From Geodermatophilus bullaregiensis (GTDB taxonomy: Bacteria; Actinomycetota; Actinomycetes; Mycobacteriales; Geodermatophilaceae), in NCBI RefSeq assembly GCF_016907675.1, contig NZ_JAFBCJ010000001.1, forward strand, positions 5,136,085 to 5,200,084: 64,000 nucleotides of DNA, written 5' to 3'. Made by a program: the position numbers and the translations under genes. Each line of letters starts with the position of its first letter. Position 1 is the stretch's first letter. Below the pieces are notes generated by a model, which saw only the letters and a program-made list of their open reading frames with translations, was not told the origin of the DNA and ran no database searches. Below are positions 1 to 8,463 of the stretch, piece by piece.

Positions 1-891
1 CTGGGCTCGGCAGCGGGAGGCGGGTTCCCGCAGTGGAACTGCGCCTGCCCGGCGTGCCGCGCGGTGCGCGACGGGTCCCGGCCCGCCCGCCCGCGGACCC
101 AGTCGTCGGTCGCGGTGAGCCCCGACGGCCGGCGGTGGTTGCTGCTCAACGCCTCACCCGACGTCCAGGCCCAGATGGCGTCCTTCCCCGCCCTGCACCC
201 CTCCAGCGGTCCCGACGGTGCCCGGGTGGTCCCGCTGCAGGCCGTCCTGCTCACCGACGCCGAGCTGGACCACACGCTCGGGCTCCTGCTGCTCCGAGAG
301 GGAGGTGGCCTCGTCCTGCACGCCACCGAGGCGACCCGCGACACGCTGTGCGACGGGACGTCGCTGCTGCGGACCCTCGAGGCCTACTGCCCGGTCGAGT
401 GGCGGCCGGTCGTGCCGGGGGCGGACGTGCCGCTGGCCGACGGGTTGTCCTACCGCGCCTTCGACGTCCCGACGACGAAGCGGGCGCGGTTCGGCCCGGG
501 CGGGCGGAGCGGGCGCGTCGTCGGCTACCGCCTGACCGACGAGCGCAGCGGCCGGGTGCTGGTCCACCTGCCGGTGGTGCAGGAGCTGACCGCGGCGGTG
601 CTGGGCGAACTTGACGGCTGCTCGTGCCTGCTCGTCGACGGGACCTGCTGGTCCGACGACGAGCTGATCCGGCTCGGCCTGGCAGGCAGGACGGCACGCG
701 AGATGGGGCACCTGCCGATCAGCGGGCCCGGGGGCAGCCTCGAGCAGCTCTCCCCGCTGCCCATCCGGCGCACGGTCTACGTCCACGTCAACAACACCAA
801 CCCGATCCTGCTCGAGGACGCGCCCGAGCGGCGCACCGTGGAGCAGCACGGCATGGAGGTCGCCGTGGACGGGCTGGAACTACAGCTGTGA
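1..891 (+). CDS. pqqB: PqqB, PQQ biosynthesis metallo-hydrolase (5' end outside window)
   Basis: Metallo-beta-lactamase-fold protein of pyrroloquinoline quinone synthesis, known in other bacteria to hydroxylate the tyrosine of the PqqA-derived Glu-Tyr intermediate. The reading frame is open at base 1 and encodes 296 residues before TGA, so only a few N-terminal residues are missing compared with the usual ~300. The first visible residues, LGSAAGGGFPQWNC, and the Cys pairs that follow (CACPAC) are the typical PqqB N-terminus. The C-terminal NNTNPIL...SPER-like block (NNTNPILLEDAPERRTV) is also family-typical. The stop overlaps the start of pqqC. The pqqA peptide gene is not visible and would have to lie upstream or elsewhere. 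Confidence 0.93.
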   Translation: MGSAAGGGFPQWNCACPACRAVRDGSRPARPRTQSSVAVSPDGRRWLLLNASPDVQAQMASFPALHPSSGPDGARVVPLQAVLLTDAELDHTLGLLLLREGGGLVLHATEATRDTLCDGTSLLRTLEAYCPVEWRPVVPGADVPLADGLSYRAFDVPTTKRARFGPGGRSGRVVGYRLTDERSGRVLVHLPVVQELTAAVLGELDGCSCLLVDGTCWSDDELIRLGLAGRTAREMGHLPISGPGGSLEQLSPLPIRRTVYVHVNNTNPILLEDAPERRTVEQHGMEVAVDGLELQL

Positions 892-1595
892 GGCCCACGG
901 TGACCCTGACGGACACGGCGACCGACGGCTTCGTGGCAGCGCTGCGCGCGCAGTCGCGGCGCTACCACGACCGGCACCCCTTCCACGAGCGGATGAACGC
1001 GGGGCGCCTGGGCCCCGGGGAGATCCGGATGTGGGTGGCCAACCGCTTCTACTACCAGGAGAACATCCCCCGCAAGGACGCCGCCATCCTCGCCAACTGC
1101 CCCGACCGCGCGGTCCGCCGCCGCTGGCTGCGGCGCATCGTCGACCACGACGGCACGGCCGAGGGCGAGGGCGGCATCGAGGCGTGGCTGCGTCTGGGCG
1201 ACGCGGTCGGGCTCAGCCGGGAGGAGATGGAGGACGAGCGGCACGTCGTCCCCGGGGTGCGGTTCGCCGTCGACGCCTACGTCGGCTTCGCCCGCACCCG
1301 GCCCTGGGTCGAGGCGGTGGCCTCCTCCCTGACCGAGCTGTTCGCGCCGGACCTGATGGCCGAACGGCTGGCCGCCTTCGAACGCCACTACACCTGGATC
1401 GACCGTCAGGGTCTGGCCTACTTCCGGGGCCGCCTCACCCAGGCGCCCCGCGACTCCGAGCACGCCCTGGAGGTGGTGACGGAGCACTGCCGGACGCCCG
1501 AGCAGCAAGCAGCCGCCGCGGCGGCACTGTCCTTCAAGTGCGACGTCCTGTGGAGCGTGCTCGATGCCATCGACCGGGCCTGTGCAGATCGGTAG
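888..1595 (+). CDS. pqqC: PqqC, pyrroloquinoline-quinone synthase
   Basis: Cofactor-less oxidase that performs the final ring closure and eight-electron oxidation to PQQ. It is 235 aa, the normal length. The GTG at 888 is chosen because it overlaps the pqqB stop (GTGA) and places the conserved N-terminal RYHDRHPFH block at residues 25-33. Other family blocks visible are ANRFYYQ (51-57) and KDAAILANCPD (63-73), which carry active-site His, Arg, Tyr and Lys residues in known structures. The all-helical C-terminus ends with FKCDVLWSVLDAI. It is translationally coupled within the pqqBCDE operon and overlaps pqqD by 32 bases. Confidence 0.95.
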   Translation: MRPTVTLTDTATDGFVAALRAQSRRYHDRHPFHERMNAGRLGPGEIRMWVANRFYYQENIPRKDAAILANCPDRAVRRRWLRRIVDHDGTAEGEGGIEAWLRLGDAVGLSREEMEDERHVVPGVRFAVDAYVGFARTRPWVEAVASSLTELFAPDLMAERLAAFERHYTWIDRQGLAYFRGRLTQAPRDSEHALEVVTEHCRTPEQQAAAAAALSFKCDVLWSVLDAIDRACADR

Positions 1596-1875
1596 CGGGA
1601 CCGACCGCCCCCGTCTGGCCCGCCACGTCCGGCTGACGTTCGACCCGGCACGCGGGCAGCACGTGCTGCTGACGCCCGAGGCGGTCACCGTCCTGAACGG
1701 CACGGGCGCGGCCGTCCTGGACCTGTGCGACGGGCGCCGGACGGTGGCCGGGATCGGGGCGGAGCTGCGCCGACGGTACGGCCGCGTGGTCGACGACGAG
1801 GTGCGGGCCTTCCTCGACCGCCTCGCCGCCCGACGGTGCGTCGAGATCGACCACGCGGAGGTCGGCCGTGGCTGA
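1564..1875 (+). CDS. pqqD: PqqD, PqqA-binding chaperone (RRE fold)
   Basis: Small RiPP recognition element protein that binds the PqqA precursor peptide and presents it to PqqE. It has 103 residues from ATG 1564; a GTG at 1582 would give 97, closer to the usual ~90-95. The core RLARHVRLTFDPARGQHVLL...LNGTGAAVLDLCDG...V...FLDRLAARRCVE matches the PqqD winged-helix pattern. It lies between pqqC (32-base overlap) and pqqE (8-base overlap), so the operon is tightly coupled. Which start is used is not settled by the sequence. Confidence 0.92.
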   Translation: MPSTGPVQIGSGTDRPRLARHVRLTFDPARGQHVLLTPEAVTVLNGTGAAVLDLCDGRRTVAGIGAELRRRYGRVVDDEVRAFLDRLAARRCVEIDHAEVGRG

Positions 1876-2980
1876 CGCAGGCGTGGACAGGCCGTTCGGG
1901 CTGCTGGCCGAGCTCACCTACGGCTGTCCGCTGCAGTGCTCGTACTGCTCCAACCCGCTCGACCTCGCCGCGTACGCCGACGAGCTGACCACGGCGGAGT
2001 GGCAGCGGGTGCTGGCCGAGGCCCGGGAGCTGGGCGTGCTGCAGCTGCACCTCTCCGGCGGCGAGCCGCTCCTGCGCCGCGACCTCCCCGACATCGTGCA
2101 CTGCGCCTCCGGGCTGGGCCTCTACACGAACCTCATCACCAGCGCGCTCGGCCTCTCCTCCCGCCGCGCGGAGCAGCTGCTCGCCGCGGGCCTCGACCAC
2201 GTGCAGATCAGCGTCCAGGCCGACGAGCCGACCCTCTCCGACCGCCTCGCCGGGTCGCCGTCGTTCCAGCGCAAGGTGGCGGCCTCGCGGCTGGTGAAGG
2301 AGCTGGGGTGGCCCCTCACGCTCAACGTGGTCCTCCACCGGCACAACGTCGACCGGATCGCCGGCATCCTCGAGCTGGCCGAGGAGCTGGGGGCCGACCG
2401 GATCGAGCTGGCCAACACGCAGTACTACGGCTGGGGTCTGCTCAACCGCGACGGGCTCCTGCCGAGCAGGGCCCAGCTCGAGCGCGCCGAGGTCGTGGTG
2501 CGGGCGGCGCACGAACGCCTGGAGGGACGGATGGAGGTCATCTACGTCCTCCCCGACCACTACGGGCGGTACCCCAAGCCCTGCATGGGCGGCTGGGGGC
2601 GGCGGCAGCTCACCGTGGTGCCCAACGGCGACGTCCTCCCGTGCCCGACCGCACAGACCCTCCCCCTTCCCCGGGCCAGCGTGCGGGAGCACTCCCTGGG
2701 CTGGATCTGGGAGCGGTCACCCCTCTTCCAGAGCTTCCGCGGAACGGCGTGGATGCCCGACCCCTGCCGCAGCTGCGAGCGCCGCGAGCTCGACTTCGGC
2801 GGCTGCCGCTGTCAGGCGTTCCAGCTCACCGGCGACGCCGCCCGCACGGATCCGGTCTGCCACCTGTCTCCCGACCACGGAGTCGTGGCCGACGCGGTGC
2901 GAGCCGCCAACGAGGCGCCGTGGCCGGGGGATGCGGTGCTGACCCCCCGGCCGCAGACCGTCACCCGGCGCAGCCGGTGA
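1868..2980 (+). CDS. pqqE: PqqE, radical SAM PqqA Glu-Tyr cross-linking enzyme
   Basis: Radical SAM enzyme that forms the C-C bond between Glu and Tyr of PqqA, the first step of PQQ assembly. It is 370 aa. The radical SAM cluster motif CPLQCSYC is at residues 20-27 (Cys20, Cys24, Cys27), followed by LSGGEPL. The C-terminal SPASM region carries the auxiliary-cluster cysteines: Cys239 (KPCMGG), Cys259 (VLPCPT), Cys300 and Cys303 (DPCRSCE), then GGCRC and DPVCHL. The start is GTG 1868, inside the end of pqqD. It is the last gene of the visible pqq operon; the next gene begins 49 bases later. Confidence 0.95.
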   Translation: MADAGVDRPFGLLAELTYGCPLQCSYCSNPLDLAAYADELTTAEWQRVLAEARELGVLQLHLSGGEPLLRRDLPDIVHCASGLGLYTNLITSALGLSSRRAEQLLAAGLDHVQISVQADEPTLSDRLAGSPSFQRKVAASRLVKELGWPLTLNVVLHRHNVDRIAGILELAEELGADRIELANTQYYGWGLLNRDGLLPSRAQLERAEVVVRAAHERLEGRMEVIYVLPDHYGRYPKPCMGGWGRRQLTVVPNGDVLPCPTAQTLPLPRASVREHSLGWIWERSPLFQSFRGTAWMPDPCRSCERRELDFGGCRCQAFQLTGDAARTDPVCHLSPDHGVVADAVRAANEAPWPGDAVLTPRPQTVTRRSR

Positions 2981-3029
2981 CCGCGCGTCGAGGCCCCTGC
3001 CCACCGGGTCGTCGCGAGGAGGACCGTCC

Positions 3030-4094
3030 GTGACCTCGGTGCTCGTCTTCGTCGCTGGCGCGACGCTGCTCATCGTCAGCGCCGAGAAGCTCATCGACCA
3101 CCTGGTCGGGGCGGCGAAGGGTCTGCGGCTCCCGCTGTTCCTGCTCGCCGTCGTCTTCACCGGTGTCGAGTTCGACGACATCACGCTCGGTGTCGCGCTG
3201 AACCTCGAGGACCTCAACGGCGTCGCGCTGGGCCTGGTGTTCGGAACGGCGCTGTCGTTCACCGGGGTCGTCCTCGCGCTCGCCGCGATCCTCCGGCCGA
3301 GCCGGGTCGACGTCCCGCGCGACTACGTCGTCGTGTTCGCCGTCGCACCGCTGGTGATGGTCGGGTTCACGCTCACCGCGCCGCTCACCGTCACCGACGG
3401 CCTGTTGCTCCTCGGCCTGTTCGTCGTGTTCATGGCCTACGTCGCCACCCGCGAGTTCCGCAGGAGCGTGCCGGTCTTCCGTGACGTGGAGGTGTGCGAA
3501 GCCGCCGTCGGGAGGTCGGGAGCCGGCGCGCAGCAGGGACCGGACGGCGGAGGAGCGCGGGCCGGCGCCGGGCTGGAGCAGCGGGTCCTCGACGACGTGC
3601 GGTGCGCGGAGGCGCGCCGGCTGCCCGGCTGGGCCGATCTGGGACTGGCGGTGCTGGCCCTCGCCGGCCTCGTCATCGGTGCGGCGACCACCAGCGCCGG
3701 AACCGAGGGGATCCTGGACGCCTACGGGCTCGAGGGCACGGTGTTCGGTGCCACCATCGTCACTGCCGTGCTGACCCTCGAGGACCTCTTCCTGACCGTG
3801 GAGGCCTTCCGCAAGGGCGTGCCGGAGGTCGGGGTCGGCAACGTCATCGGGAGCGTCGTCTTCTCGGTCACCGGGAAGCTGGGCATCACCCTCCTGGCCG
3901 GTGGCATCGTCGTCGGCTCGGACGTGCTCACCTGGCACCTGCCTGCGCTCGTCGTCCTCACCGCCCTCGCCGCGTACCTCCTCGCCACCGGCCGGCTGGC
4001 GCGGTGGCACGGCTGCACCCTGCTGGTCCTCTACCTCGCGTACTGGGTGGTCAGCCTCGTCGTGTTCGGTGGAGCCCCGGTCGAGCTGGACTGA
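3030..4094 (+). CDS. CaCA-family cation exchanger-like membrane protein, atypical motifs
   Basis: 354-aa polytopic membrane protein with two repeated halves of about five hydrophobic segments joined by a hydrophilic loop (about residues 145-205), the architecture of Na+/Ca2+ or cation/H+ exchangers. The N-half alpha repeat reads VFTGVEFDDITLGVALNL and the C-half repeat reads LTLEDLFLTVEAFRKGVPEVGVGNVIGSVVFS. The second keeps the PE-x-GVGNVIGS pattern of the family. The first has acidic FDD where the family normally has the G-T/S-S-x-P-E ion-binding motif, so the ion specificity may differ. The start is GTG 3030 behind GAGGA. Substrate unknown; cation antiport is inferred. Confidence 0.75.
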   Translation: MTSVLVFVAGATLLIVSAEKLIDHLVGAAKGLRLPLFLLAVVFTGVEFDDITLGVALNLEDLNGVALGLVFGTALSFTGVVLALAAILRPSRVDVPRDYVVVFAVAPLVMVGFTLTAPLTVTDGLLLLGLFVVFMAYVATREFRRSVPVFRDVEVCEAAVGRSGAGAQQGPDGGGARAGAGLEQRVLDDVRCAEARRLPGWADLGLAVLALAGLVIGAATTSAGTEGILDAYGLEGTVFGATIVTAVLTLEDLFLTVEAFRKGVPEVGVGNVIGSVVFSVTGKLGITLLAGGIVVGSDVLTWHLPALVVLTALAAYLLATGRLARWHGCTLLVLYLAYWVVSLVVFGGAPVELD

Positions 4095-4104
4095 AGAAGG
4101 ACCC

Positions 4105-4202
4105 CCTGCCCCCCACCGCTCGCAGGCTCGCGGCGGGACCCTGCAGGGGGCCGCCTGCCCCCCACCGCTCGCAGGCTCGCGGCGGGACCCTGCAGGGGGC
4201 CG
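4105..4202 (+). repeat. Perfect tandem duplication of a 49-bp hairpin element
   Basis: Bases 4105-4153 are repeated without change at 4154-4202. Each unit begins with CCTGCCCCCCACCGCTCGCA and ends in GCAGGGGGCC, so its ends can pair (CCCCCTGC with GCAGGGGG). Inner arms around GGCTCGCGGC give a second small stem. It lies directly after the exchanger stop codon and before the YkvA-like gene, so it could act as a terminator or be a copy of a dispersed intergenic repeat. Confidence 0.9.
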
Positions 4203-4270
4203 CCGTCCCGAGTCCCTCGCAGACCCGGGACTCCGGGGAGGGGCCGGGGCAGTGGGGAGGTGGCGGCGGG

Positions 4271-4672
4271 ATGCCGGACTGGGCGTGGACGCTGGCCGGG
4301 GTGCTGGGGGGCCTGCTGCTGTGCTGGCTGGTGCTGATGGCGGCGTTGTGGTGGACCTGCCCGGACGAGCTGCGACTGCGGGAGCTGCTGCGGCTGCTGC
4401 CCGACGTGCTCAGGTTGGTGCGCCGGCTGGCCGGTGACGGGACGCTGCCGCGCGGCGTCCGGGTACGGCTGTGGCTGTTGCTGGCCTACCTGGCCTCACC
4501 CATCGACCTGGTGCCCGACTTCGTGCCGGTGCTCGGCCACGCCGACGACGCGATCGTGGTCGCCCTGGTGTTGCGCTCGGTGGTCCGTCGCGCCGGCGCG
4601 GACGCGATCGACCGGCACTGGCCGGGCACGCCCGACGGCCTGGCCGCGCTGCGCCGGGCGAGCCGCCTCTGA
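4271..4672 (+). CDS. YkvA/DUF1232-family membrane protein
   Basis: 133-aa protein. An N-terminal hydrophobic helix (about residues 5-27, WTLAGVLGGLLLCWLVLMAALWW) is followed by a charged helix and the DUF1232 core: RLWLLLAYLASPIDLVPDFVPVLGHADDAIVVALVLRSVVRR. The SPIDLVPDFVPVLG segment is the family signature. Function is unknown for the family. The ATG at 4271 follows GGGAGGTGGCGGCGGG, a usable ribosome site. It stands alone between the tandem hairpin repeat and the oppositely oriented GlcG-like gene. Confidence 0.85.
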   Translation: MPDWAWTLAGVLGGLLLCWLVLMAALWWTCPDELRLRELLRLLPDVLRLVRRLAGDGTLPRGVRVRLWLLLAYLASPIDLVPDFVPVLGHADDAIVVALVLRSVVRRAGADAIDRHWPGTPDGLAALRRASRL

Positions 4673-4793
4673 CCGAGGCCCCGCCGACGGAGGATCCGTG
4701 GTGCCCCGTCACCGCAGCGGCAGGGGGTGCGTGGTCCCCGCGCCCGGCACCGATCGCGCCGACCGGCGCCGGGCCCGTGGAGTGCGGTGGACG

Positions 4794-5207
4794 TCAGAGG
4801 CCGGCGGCGGCCGCCTCGCAGACGGTGGTGTCCTGTTCACCGGTGCCACCGCTCACCCCGACGGCGCCCACGATGACGCCGTCGGCGCGCACCGGGGCGC
4901 CACCGGCGAACACCATGACCTTGCCGTTGTTGGACGCCTGGATGCCGTAGAACGGCCCCCCCGGCGTCGCCAGCTCGGCGAGCTCGGCGGTGGTGGTGTC
5001 GAACGCCCGGGCGGTGAAGGCCTTGTTGATGGCGATGTCGACACTGCCGCGCCAGGCGCCGTCCATCCGGACGTGCATGACGAGGTCGCCCCCGGCATCG
5101 ACGACGGCGATGTTCATCGGCTGCCCGATCTCCGCGGCGCGGGCCTCCCCGGCCGCGACGATGCGGCGGGCGTCGTCCAGAGTCAGGTTGGTCAGCTGCT
5201 GGGGCAC
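4794..5207 (-). CDS. GlcG/HbpS-family (DUF336) protein
   Basis: 137-aa small soluble protein of the heme-binding/GlcG family. Family features visible: an N-terminal LTLDDARRIVAAGEARAAEIGQPMNIAVVDAGGDLV segment, a central FDTTTAELAELATPGGPFYGIQAS block, and a glycine-rich C-terminal VFAGGAPVRADGVIVGAVGVSGGTGEQD. Relatives include the Streptomyces haem-binding redox sensor component HbpS and GlcG of glycolate operons, but most members have no assigned role. No two-component partner or glycolate oxidase gene adjoins it. The start ATG is preceded by GGAGGTTCC. Confidence 0.85.
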   Translation of the reverse strand: MPQQLTNLTLDDARRIVAAGEARAAEIGQPMNIAVVDAGGDLVMHVRMDGAWRGSVDIAINKAFTARAFDTTTAELAELATPGGPFYGIQASNNGKVMVFAGGAPVRADGVIVGAVGVSGGTGEQDTTVCEAAAAGL

Positions 5208-5481
5208 AGGAACCTCCCGGTGGGGGCGATGGCCACGGGCCAGCGCTCGTCAGCCACTGCTCCGGTCCGGCGGCCGGAACAGGAGCGGAGTACCCGGCTC
5301 GGGCCACGGCCAACTCCGCCGGGGACGCCGGCCGATCCGCGACCCGGGCCGGCGGGTCGTGGTGCCATCGGGACCTCGGGGGTGCTGGTCCGCCCGCCGT
5401 CGTCGCGCGGCCGGCGCTGGCGCCCGCGGACCGCCTCCGGGTGGGGGACCGCTCGCACGGTCGGTGTCCCGGCAGGGGTGG

Positions 5482-7122
5482 TCAGTCCGGCAGGTGACCG
5501 GTGGAGGTGGGGCGGGCGTCGTCGCCTCGGCCGGTCCCGCGGCCCTCGGCTCGGTGGGCGTCTCCGGCCGCGTCCGTGCCCGGGTCGTCGTCGAAGCGCA
5601 GCCGCTCGGCGCGCCGCGGCATGGCCGCCACGGCCACCGCGATGACGACGGCGGTGACGGCCGTCGCGAGGAACACGCCGTGCGACGCCGCGTGCAGGCT
5701 CTCCCGCGCGTACTCGGCCACCGCGCCGCCCTGGGACAGCGCGGCGGTCGTGCCGTCGACGTCGGTGGGGACCTCGCCCCCCAGGCCGGGCGGAGGTGAC
5801 GCGAAGCGACCGGCCAGCGTGGTGTTCGCGATGGCGCCGAACACCGCGGCACCGACCGCCGACCCGATCGACCGGGCGAACATGGTGGTGCCGGTGACGA
5901 CGCCGCGCCGGTCCCAGCCGACGACGGACTGCACGGCGACGATGAGCGGCGAGGACGACAGCCCCAGCCCGGCCCCGGTGACGAACATCGCCGCGCCCAC
6001 CTGCCAGAGGTGGGCGTCCGACCCCAGCAGCGCGGTCGCCGTCGTCCCGAGCACCGCGAGGACGACGCCGATGAGGGCGGTGTTGCGGAAGCCGATGCGC
6101 AGGTAGAGCCGGCCGGCCAGGCTGGCCGCGATCGGCCACCCCAGGGTCAGCGCCGCCAGCGCGAAGCCGGCCTCGAGGGCGCTGGCGCCGAGTACACCCT
6201 GCGCCCACGTCGGCAGGTAGGAGCTCAGACCGATGAGCAGGGCACCGAGGCCCAGCGCGGCCAGGTTGCCGGTCACGAGGATGCGGCGGCGCAGCACCCA
6301 CGTCGGCAGGACCGGCTCCGCCGCCCGGCGCTCCACGAGGCCGAACGCCGCCAGCAGCACGATCGCCGTCCCCAGGACGGCGATCGAGGTGCCCGACGTC
6401 CAGGCCCAGGCGTTGCCTCCCTCCAGGAGGCCGAGGATGAGCAGCGCACACCCGGCGGACAGCAGCACCGCGCCCGCGACGTCGAGGCGGTGCCGGCGGC
6501 GCTCGACCCGCTCGGTGAACCGGCGGTACAGCACCACCAGCGCCACCGCGCCGAGGGGCAGGTTGACCAGGAAGATCCAGCGCCAGGACAGGTGGTCGCT
6601 GAAGACGCCACCGAGCGTCGGCCCGAGCACCGACGACACGCCCCACACCGAGGCCAGGTAGCCCTGGACCCTCGCCCGCTCCTCGACCGTGTAGATGTCG
6701 CCGATGACGGTCATGCCGATCGGCTGGACCGCTCCGGCGCCGATGCCCTGCAGCGCACGTCCGACGATCAGCGCCGGCATCGACCACGCCAGCCCGCAGA
6801 ACAGCGACGCCGCGACGAACACCGCGATGCCGAACAGCAGCACCGGCTTGCGCCCGTAGACGTCGGAGAGCTTGCCGTAGACGGGGACGGTCACCGCCTG
6901 CGTCAGCAGGTACACGCTGAACAGCCACGGGAACTGGCTGAAGCCCCCGAGGTCGTCGACGACGGCCGGCACGGCCGTCGCGATGATCGTGCTGTCCAGC
7001 GCGATGAGCGCGGTGCTGAGCATGACCGCTCCGAGCACGGGCCCGCGCTCGGAGCGCAGTCCGACCGACGCGCGGGTCACCGAGGTCACGTCGAGGGACA
7101 AACCCGGGCCGGCCCTCCGCAT
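5482..7122 (-). CDS. DHA2-family MFS multidrug exporter
   Basis: Major facilitator with about 14 hydrophobic segments, the DHA2 (EmrB/QacA) pattern. The first segment LSTALIALDSTIIATAVPAV carries the LD-x-TI-x-x-A-x-P signature, and loop 2-3 has GKLSDVYGRKPVL (motif A). Motif C-like sequence follows in segment 5 (VLGPTLGGVFSDHLSWRWIFLVNLP). Expected role is proton-driven efflux of hydrophobic drugs. The hydrophilic C-terminus has about 45 residues. The start is uncertain: ATG 7122 gives 546 aa, GTG 7089 gives 535 aa, and neither has a clear ribosome site. No regulator gene is adjacent. Confidence 0.9.
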   Translation of the reverse strand: MRRAGPGLSLDVTSVTRASVGLRSERGPVLGAVMLSTALIALDSTIIATAVPAVVDDLGGFSQFPWLFSVYLLTQAVTVPVYGKLSDVYGRKPVLLFGIAVFVAASLFCGLAWSMPALIVGRALQGIGAGAVQPIGMTVIGDIYTVEERARVQGYLASVWGVSSVLGPTLGGVFSDHLSWRWIFLVNLPLGAVALVVLYRRFTERVERRRHRLDVAGAVLLSAGCALLILGLLEGGNAWAWTSGTSIAVLGTAIVLLAAFGLVERRAAEPVLPTWVLRRRILVTGNLAALGLGALLIGLSSYLPTWAQGVLGASALEAGFALAALTLGWPIAASLAGRLYLRIGFRNTALIGVVLAVLGTTATALLGSDAHLWQVGAAMFVTGAGLGLSSSPLIVAVQSVVGWDRRGVVTGTTMFARSIGSAVGAAVFGAIANTTLAGRFASPPPGLGGEVPTDVDGTTAALSQGGAVAEYARESLHAASHGVFLATAVTAVVIAVAVAAMPRRAERLRFDDDPGTDAAGDAHRAEGRGTGRGDDARPTSTGHLPD

Positions 7123-7253
7123 TCCTCGGGAGCGACGTCCCCGCCGGGGGAGCCGACGGCCGATCCCCCGCAGGCGTTCCCGGTCGGGGACACACGGTGC
7201 AGCCACGAGCCCGGCGGTCACCCGGTCGCGGGCACCTGTCCGGACCCGACGTC

Positions 7254-7540
7254 ATGGCGGCCGTCGACGCCCTGTTGCTCGGCTCGCTGGTGTACCGGTC
7301 CGGCCTCGTAGCACGCGTCATCCCGCTGATGGGCCTGATCGGCGGCCCCCTGCTGCTGGCCTCCGTGGCCGGGGTCGTCCTCGGCACGCACGACCTGGAC
7401 GCCGGGCTCCACGTGATCGCGGCCGCCCCGATCTTCTCCTGGGAGCTGTCACCCGGCGTCTACCTGATGGTCAAGGGCTTCAGGTCCACGCCGATCACCG
7501 CCCGCGCCGTCCCGTCGACCCGGCCCGGACCGGGAGATGA
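7254..7540 (+). pseudogene. C-terminal remnant of a DUF4386-family membrane protein
   Basis: The frame from ATG 7254 encodes ALLLGSLVYRSGLVARVIPLMG, then LIGGPLLLASVAGVVLG, then SWELSPGVYLMVKGF and RSTPITA. This matches the C-terminal third of DUF4386 membrane proteins, which normally have over 200 residues. The N-terminal two thirds are missing, and the frame runs on past the family end into unrelated sequence. I read it as a truncated relic. Confidence 0.6.
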
Positions 7541-7735
7541 CATCCGGTCGCCCGCTTCCTGCCGTTCTTCGCGGGGGACGAGCTGCTCGCCCACAGCAAC
7601 GACGTCGACACCCCCGAGGCGATCGCCGTCGCCCTGACCCGGCCCGAGAGCGCACTCGTCTTCGGCGGGTACGCCGCGGTGGCCCTCGTCGTGGGAACCG
7701 TCCTGCTGTACCGGCGCGACGCGACCCGATGGGAG
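7541..7735 (+). pseudogene. C-terminal remnant of an ABC-2 type permease
   Basis: Directly after an in-frame TGA at 7538, the sequence reads VARFLPFFAGDELLAHSND, then AIAVALTRPESALVFGGYAAVALVVGTVLLYRRDATR. That is the last periplasmic loop, final transmembrane segment and RRDA tail seen at the end of ABC-2 export permeases. No upstream start or other transmembrane segments exist in this frame. Joined to the DUF4386 relic, it marks a deletion or recombination scar. Confidence 0.5.
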
Positions 7736-7882
7736 CACCGGCCCGAGGACGGGGAGCCCCACGGTCGAGGACCGCGGGGTCCTCCTCGTGTTCGGCGGAG
7801 ACTGGTCCCCCCGCCGGGCGACGTCCCGGTGATCAGGGCCGTTCCCTTGACTTCCCGATCACGGCTCTGGAGTCTCGGTCGT

Positions 7883-8221
7883 GTGGCTACCCGGACCGAG
7901 GTCGTGCTGATCGACGACCTGGATGGCGAGACGCCGGCCAGCACGACCGTGGAGTTCGCTCTCGACGGCACCGAGTACGGGATCGACCTGAGCGACGAGA
8001 ACGCCGCAGCGATGCGCGCGCAGCTCTCCCGCTACGTGCAGGCCGCCCGGGAGGTCTCCTCGAGCGCGGGTCGTCGTGCCGCCGAGCCGGCGAGACCCGC
8101 CTACTCGGGGTACGACCCGGCCGCGGTGCGCGCCTGGGCTGCCGGACAGGGCATCACGGTCTCCCCGCGTGGCCGGATCAAGGCCGACGTCGTCGAGCAG
8201 TACCGAGCCGCCGGCAACTGA
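7883..8221 (+). CDS. lsr2: Lsr2-family nucleoid-associated protein
   Basis: 112-aa actinobacterial H-NS analogue that bridges DNA and silences AT-rich or foreign genes. The N-terminal dimerisation domain reads TRTEVVLIDDLDGETPASTTVEFALDG followed by YGIDLSDENAAAMRAQLSRYV. A linker with Arg and Ala follows, then the C-terminal DNA-binding domain VRAWAAGQGITVSPRGRIKADVVEQY, whose RGR is the minor-groove AT-hook-like motif. The start GTG 7883 gives the canonical length. It stands next to relic genes and an IS element, in keeping with a role in xenogeneic silencing, although that link is only positional. Confidence 0.93.
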   Translation: MATRTEVVLIDDLDGETPASTTVEFALDGTEYGIDLSDENAAAMRAQLSRYVQAAREVSSSAGRRAAEPARPAYSGYDPAAVRAWAAGQGITVSPRGRIKADVVEQYRAAGN

Positions 8222-8463
8222 CGCCGGCGCCTCGGCGAGGTCCGTGCCCCACGGGTCGGGGGTGGGGGCCGACGGAGCCGGGACCGGCCTCCCGGGCGGT
8301 CCTCCGACGAGCCTGAAGCGGACCTGGCCGTGACCTCGGCTCCGGTCGCGACCGTCGCGGTGACCGGGCTCGGGGCCGGCACGGACCCGTCAGCGACCGG
8401 TCACACGTCGAGTACCGCTCGGATCGTGGTCGGGTCCCGGGGAAGCGGGCATACGATGACGCC

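Noticed and set aside
5208..5481. Small gene between the GlcG-like and MFS genes
   Set aside because: Frames here are Arg/Pro-rich, lack a ribosome site and match no family; it is more likely the promoter region of the GlcG-like gene.
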